NCBI RefSeq assembly: GCF_030410375.1
Contig: NZ_JAUHHE010000016.1
Coordinates: forward strand, 1-64,000
Origin: Zwartia vadi
GTDB taxonomy: Bacteria; Pseudomonadota; Gammaproteobacteria; Burkholderiales; Burkholderiaceae_B
DNA length: 64,000 nt
Direction of reading: 5' to 3'
Position 1 is the first letter of the stretch, and every line of letters starts with the position of its first letter. Below the pieces are notes generated by a model. It searched no databases. It saw nothing but the letters and a program-made list of their open reading frames with translations, and was not told where the DNA came from. This document shows positions 61,701-64,000 of the stretch, piece by piece. Made by a program: the position numbers and the translations under genes.

Positions 61701-64000
61701 GGGACACTCACTTCTCGCAATCAGCCTTGTCACCCAGCTCAGGGAACAGCTTGGTTGCGATATCACACTCGATAAGATCTTTGAGTATCCAACGCCGCAA
61801 GCACTTGCACTGCAAATCGTTTCTCTTGAGCATGCATCTCAATTGACTCAGTCCGAACTCAAGCCCGGGATGGGCCAGCTTGCAGATGGACGAATTGCTC
61901 TGTCTCTGGGTCAGAAACGTTTCTGGACCTTGGGACAGTTGGATCATGCCAAATCAGCCTACAACCTGCCCTTTGCCGTCCGTCTCCAAGGTTCTGTTCG
62001 TGTTGAAGCCCTGAAACTCGCACTGATATCCCTCTTGGAACGTCACCAGCCTCTGCGTACACTGATGAAACAAGCTGGAGACGGAGAAATATATGGTGTG
62101 TTGCATCCAATCGACTCAACAATCAATATTCTTCAAATCTTTACACCCGAATCATTTTTAAAACACACGGGCAGAGAAGTAAGCACCTGCGATCGTTCAA
62201 TCGTCGATGCCTTTATCACTTACGCAAACAATTTAGCGTTTGATCTGGAAAGAGACCTATCGATTAGGGCCATGTTGCTTGAAATATCGCCAACTGATTC
62301 GGTATTGGTTATCACGCTCCACCATCAGGCTGGCGACGGACTTTCTAGCGTACAGCTGTTTGATGAGCTCGGGAAGGCATATCAAGCCTATGCCTTGGGT
62401 CAAGCACCTGAATGGGCGCCATTAAACGTTGAATACAGTGACTGGGCCGTCTGGCACACCGCCAAGATCGAAAATCGTATTCAAGAAAAAATCGAACGCG
62501 CAAAGGCACGTTTAGCTGATGCACCTGAATATCTGAGCTTGCCCTTGGACTTCCCGCGTGACAACAGCCGTGAAAAGCGCGCAGGCTATGTTCGCCAACA
62601 AGTTGAAAGCAAAATCGTTCAAGGACTTGAAAAGTTTGCGCGTATAGAGCAAACAACACTTTTCACAGCGATATTAGCGGGATATGCAACATTGTTATCG
62701 CGATTGTCACGTCAACAGAGCGTCGTCATTGGTTCACCGGTGGGCGGTAGAACAACACGCGAAGCAGAATCGCTCGTAGGTTATTTTGTCAACACGATTG
62801 TGACTCCCGTAACAATCGGCCATGAAACAAGCGGGTCAGATCTTCTGAGACAGACGCATCAGCAGCTTACCGCAGCGCTGAGTGATCAAGACATGCCTTT
62901 TGAGCGGCTAGTCGAGGAATTGAACATCCCGCGCTCGCTCGGTCAAACACCTATATTCCAGGCAATGCTGGCCTATCAGACTGATCGGCCACTCGCTCTT
63001 GATTTACCTGGACTGCAATGCGCGATACAACCCGTGACACTGGCGCACGCAAAGTTCGACTTAACACTTTATCTGACCCCGCTCGAATCTGGTGCAATGG
63101 AGTGCGTCTTTGAATATGACGCAGACCTGTTCGAACAGGATAGCGTTCAGCGATGGGCTGACGCGTTCGTTCAATTACTGGATGCCTTGCAAGACACGCC
63201 AGAGCAGCCCATTGCCCAGCTCAGCTGGATGACCGAAGATCAAGTTCAGGAAACGATCAAGAACAGTTCAGGTCTTTTATGTGAACGATCTCCTGAGCCA
63301 CTCACACTGGTTGAGAGATTTGAGGCGCAAGTCAAACGCACGCCTGAGGGTTGCGCGCTCATGTTTGAAATCACAGACAATGACTCCGTTGCGCTCAATG
63401 ATCACTTAATCGACACTGTGACTTATAGGCAATTAGATGAACGCTCCAATCAATTCGCACGCCATCTGCTCGCCCAGGGGATTCGAGGCGATGATGTTGT
63501 TGCGATATTGCTTGAACGCGGTCCGGATACGATCATCGCAATGTTGGGTGCACTCAAGGCTGGGGCAGCCTATCTACCTCTGGATCCAGAGGTGCCTATA
63601 GAACGTTTATCGTTTATGGTCGACGATAGCAAAACGCGTGCTCTCGTTACAACGACCAAACAGCAACAACGTTTTGAATCGAAAGTATTAACGGCTACAG
63701 TCCTCGTGATCGATGATCCATCTGTCGACGCAGTGATTCGCTCAAGACATCACTCAAGCATTCGCGAAGAAGAACGTGCAAGCCCATTGCTACCCGAACA
63801 GCTTGCGTACTTGATTTACACATCCGGTTCAACAGGTACGCCAAAGGGTGCCGGCAATACTCACCGAGCAATCGTCAATCACATGGACTGGATTCAGTCT
63901 GAGATGCGGCTACGGCCCAACGATCGGGTACTACAAAAAACTGCCATTGGTTTTGATGTTGCGGTGTGGGAGTGGTTCGCACCTCTCATGACTGGTGCAA
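58657..64000 (+). CDS. Nonribosomal peptide synthetase, modules 1 and 2 (partial at right edge)
   Basis: About 1,781 residues are visible, with no stop before the edge. Order: C1 (about 15-440; HHLIIDAA, His143-His144 and Asp148, with Ala where Gly is usual), A1 (about 465-965; TSGSTG core, A10 at VHGKLD), PCP1 (Ser1018 in GGHSLL), C2 (about 1075-1525; HHQAGDG, His1222 to Gly1228), then A2 from about 1548. There is no epimerase in module 1. The chain begins with a C domain rather than a loading A domain, so the first C probably acylates the first residue with a fatty or other acyl group. Read at the ten-residue code, A1 is D, G, Q, T, C, A, A, V, C, K (no confident match). A2 begins D, V, W, as in serine or hydroxyornithine domains. 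Confidence 0.93.
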   Translation, partial: MQESVMQETMMQETLASAQRFIWYHQLINPNCPAYNVAQFIRIKGPIDITAMNQAHNCIVRGTEIFRLRFGNEQGQPFQRVIPAKDLELELWDMREAKDPVSEAYTLLNQLELEHIDLENGPQCRFGMIRLAEQDWLYYSLFHHLIIDAAGAAYFTEALAECYRTRATTFNDRNISWFAAVAQDSAYQASDTWNEDKAFWKEKLAGVPSPATLSTKPFKRLDLSRPLSVSMDMPRSLYTDITQWGVNTSRSAYATFATAVILYLSKLTGKTDICVGTPTAGRVKNTRTLIGMLANAVPLRIPVEANETVSDLTKRIARETRVGLRHNRFPYGEIAAMHRQMNLDPPFSFLINHLVFNQQVDFGDATGLVETRGAGAITDLELQIFDRSDNGPVQIRLDYNGDRYSEEQAREHLTRLYHLLLRLPSLSETPIASFGVLDIEEQTRIIEKSSGASLRLDPAIEHLPALFEAQVAKHPELAALLYEDQGRPTALTYSELDERANQLARYLIRQGVGTEQTVSILLRRSPELIVSMLAILKTGAAYLPLDPDYPAARLQYLIEDSNSQHLISISEHLQSPEIEKVLGQQKRIDLEDFAVSLNIQTLDASTITDTQRIRPLLPDNLAYIIYTSGSTGNPKPVGVPHRGVLNMAHAKDQYLNIHSGDRVLQFASHAFDGSVQEIWSAFAAGATLVLPANAMRMNSAANIAEHLAKFEVTHATLPPALVKLLDESALAPLKTLCVAGEVCPPELVERFAANRRMVNAYGPTEVTVCAAMSPPLQPRLALTLEEPVSIGKQIHNVDDYILDDSLELVPDETIGELYVAGVGVTRGYLSRPGLTAERFIACPFGTPGRRMYRTGDLVMRKKNGLMVYVGRADTQVKIRGFRIELGEIEKTILAKFETISHVAVVAKDFSGELRLVAYLISQKGVEQPDQSRLRAELSAALPEYMVPAYFHYLEAFPLTVHGKLDVRALPEPGTQTDQHSYQAPRNPLETVICGLFESLTGTSRVGIDDDFFTIGGHSLLAISLVTQLREQLGCDITLDKIFEYPTPQALALQIVSLEHASQLTQSELKPGMGQLADGRIALSLGQKRFWTLGQLDHAKSAYNLPFAVRLQGSVRVEALKLALISLLERHQPLRTLMKQAGDGEIYGVLHPIDSTINILQIFTPESFLKHTGREVSTCDRSIVDAFITYANNLAFDLERDLSIRAMLLEISPTDSVLVITLHHQAGDGLSSVQLFDELGKAYQAYALGQAPEWAPLNVEYSDWAVWHTAKIENRIQEKIERAKARLADAPEYLSLPLDFPRDNSREKRAGYVRQQVESKIVQGLEKFARIEQTTLFTAILAGYATLLSRLSRQQSVVIGSPVGGRTTREAESLVGYFVNTIVTPVTIGHETSGSDLLRQTHQQLTAALSDQDMPFERLVEELNIPRSLGQTPIFQAMLAYQTDRPLALDLPGLQCAIQPVTLAHAKFDLTLYLTPLESGAMECVFEYDADLFEQDSVQRWADAFVQLLDALQDTPEQPIAQLSWMTEDQVQETIKNSSGLLCERSPEPLTLVERFEAQVKRTPEGCALMFEITDNDSVALNDHLIDTVTYRQLDERSNQFARHLLAQGIRGDDVVAILLERGPDTIIAMLGALKAGAAYLPLDPEVPIERLSFMVDDSKTRALVTTTKQQQRFESKVLTATVLVIDDPSVDAVIRSRHHSSIREEERASPLLPEQLAYLIYTSGSTGTPKGAGNTHRAIVNHMDWIQSEMRLRPNDRVLQKTAIGFDVAVWEWFAPLMTGA

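Noticed and set aside
1-64000. CRISPR arrays, tRNA and rRNA genes
   Set aside because: No regularly spaced repeats and no tRNA-like or rRNA-like stretch were seen; intergenic spaces are short.

Overview
The window looks like a betaproteobacterium of the order Burkholderiales. The evidence is the phoU-phoB-phoR order, two tripartite tricarboxylate (Bug/TctC-type) receptors, a Burkholderia-type QueE cysteine motif, and a LitR-like MerR regulator beside DUF2805 and DUF2237 genes. Base composition is moderate. No rRNA, tRNA or CRISPR array was seen, and no gap without a gene exceeds 300 bases.

Region 1 (1-13.1 kb) is devoted mostly to phosphorus supply. The left edge is the end of an IS3-family element that cuts off a membrane-sensor gene. 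Then come phoR, phoB and phoU, a Tat-exported PhoX phosphatase, and a divergent operon olsB-phnC-phnD-phnE-Fe-ADH-FAD oxidase-phnX. Back-to-back Pho boxes lie between phoX and olsB. The logic is phosphate sensing, extracellular phosphoester hydrolysis, a phosphorus-free ornithine lipid, and uptake and cleavage of aminoethylphosphonate-type compounds without PhnW.

Region 2 (13.1-25 kb) holds a Bug receptor, a patatin, malonyl-CoA decarboxylase, and two convergent gene pairs. In each pair an orphan periplasmic binding protein sits directly upstream of a membrane c-di-GMP enzyme, one GGDEF/EAL and one GGDEF.

Region 3 (25-41 kb) is metal and stress functions. It contains copSR with a divergent copper operon (TolC-like, Tat multicopper oxidase, cupredoxin, CusF-like) behind a CusR-type box. 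Next is an Rrf2/DUF2805/Cys-rich/2OG-Fe dioxygenase operon, divergent from a LitR-like MerR gene, with 11-bp direct repeats between them. After that come the arsenic genes gap-arsJ and acr3, separated by a GT39 gene and a DMT transporter.

Region 4 (40.7-50 kb) is mixed: queE-queD, a P-type ATPase, aspA, an epoxide hydrolase with a Bug receptor, a renalase-like FAD enzyme, and a potassium channel with a C-terminal zinc ribbon.

Region 5 (50.1-64 kb, running off the right edge) is a nonribosomal peptide locus: lipoprotein, type II thioesterase, secreted protein, SPFH protein, cyclic-peptide exporter, two DUF697 proteins, a ParA ATPase, MbtH and an NRPS (C-A-T-C-A...). The most unusual feature is the apparent operon parA-DUF697-exporter-SPFH, divergent from mbtH-NRPS. 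It suggests ParA-type spatial organisation of peptide assembly or export at the membrane; this is inference, not demonstrated.
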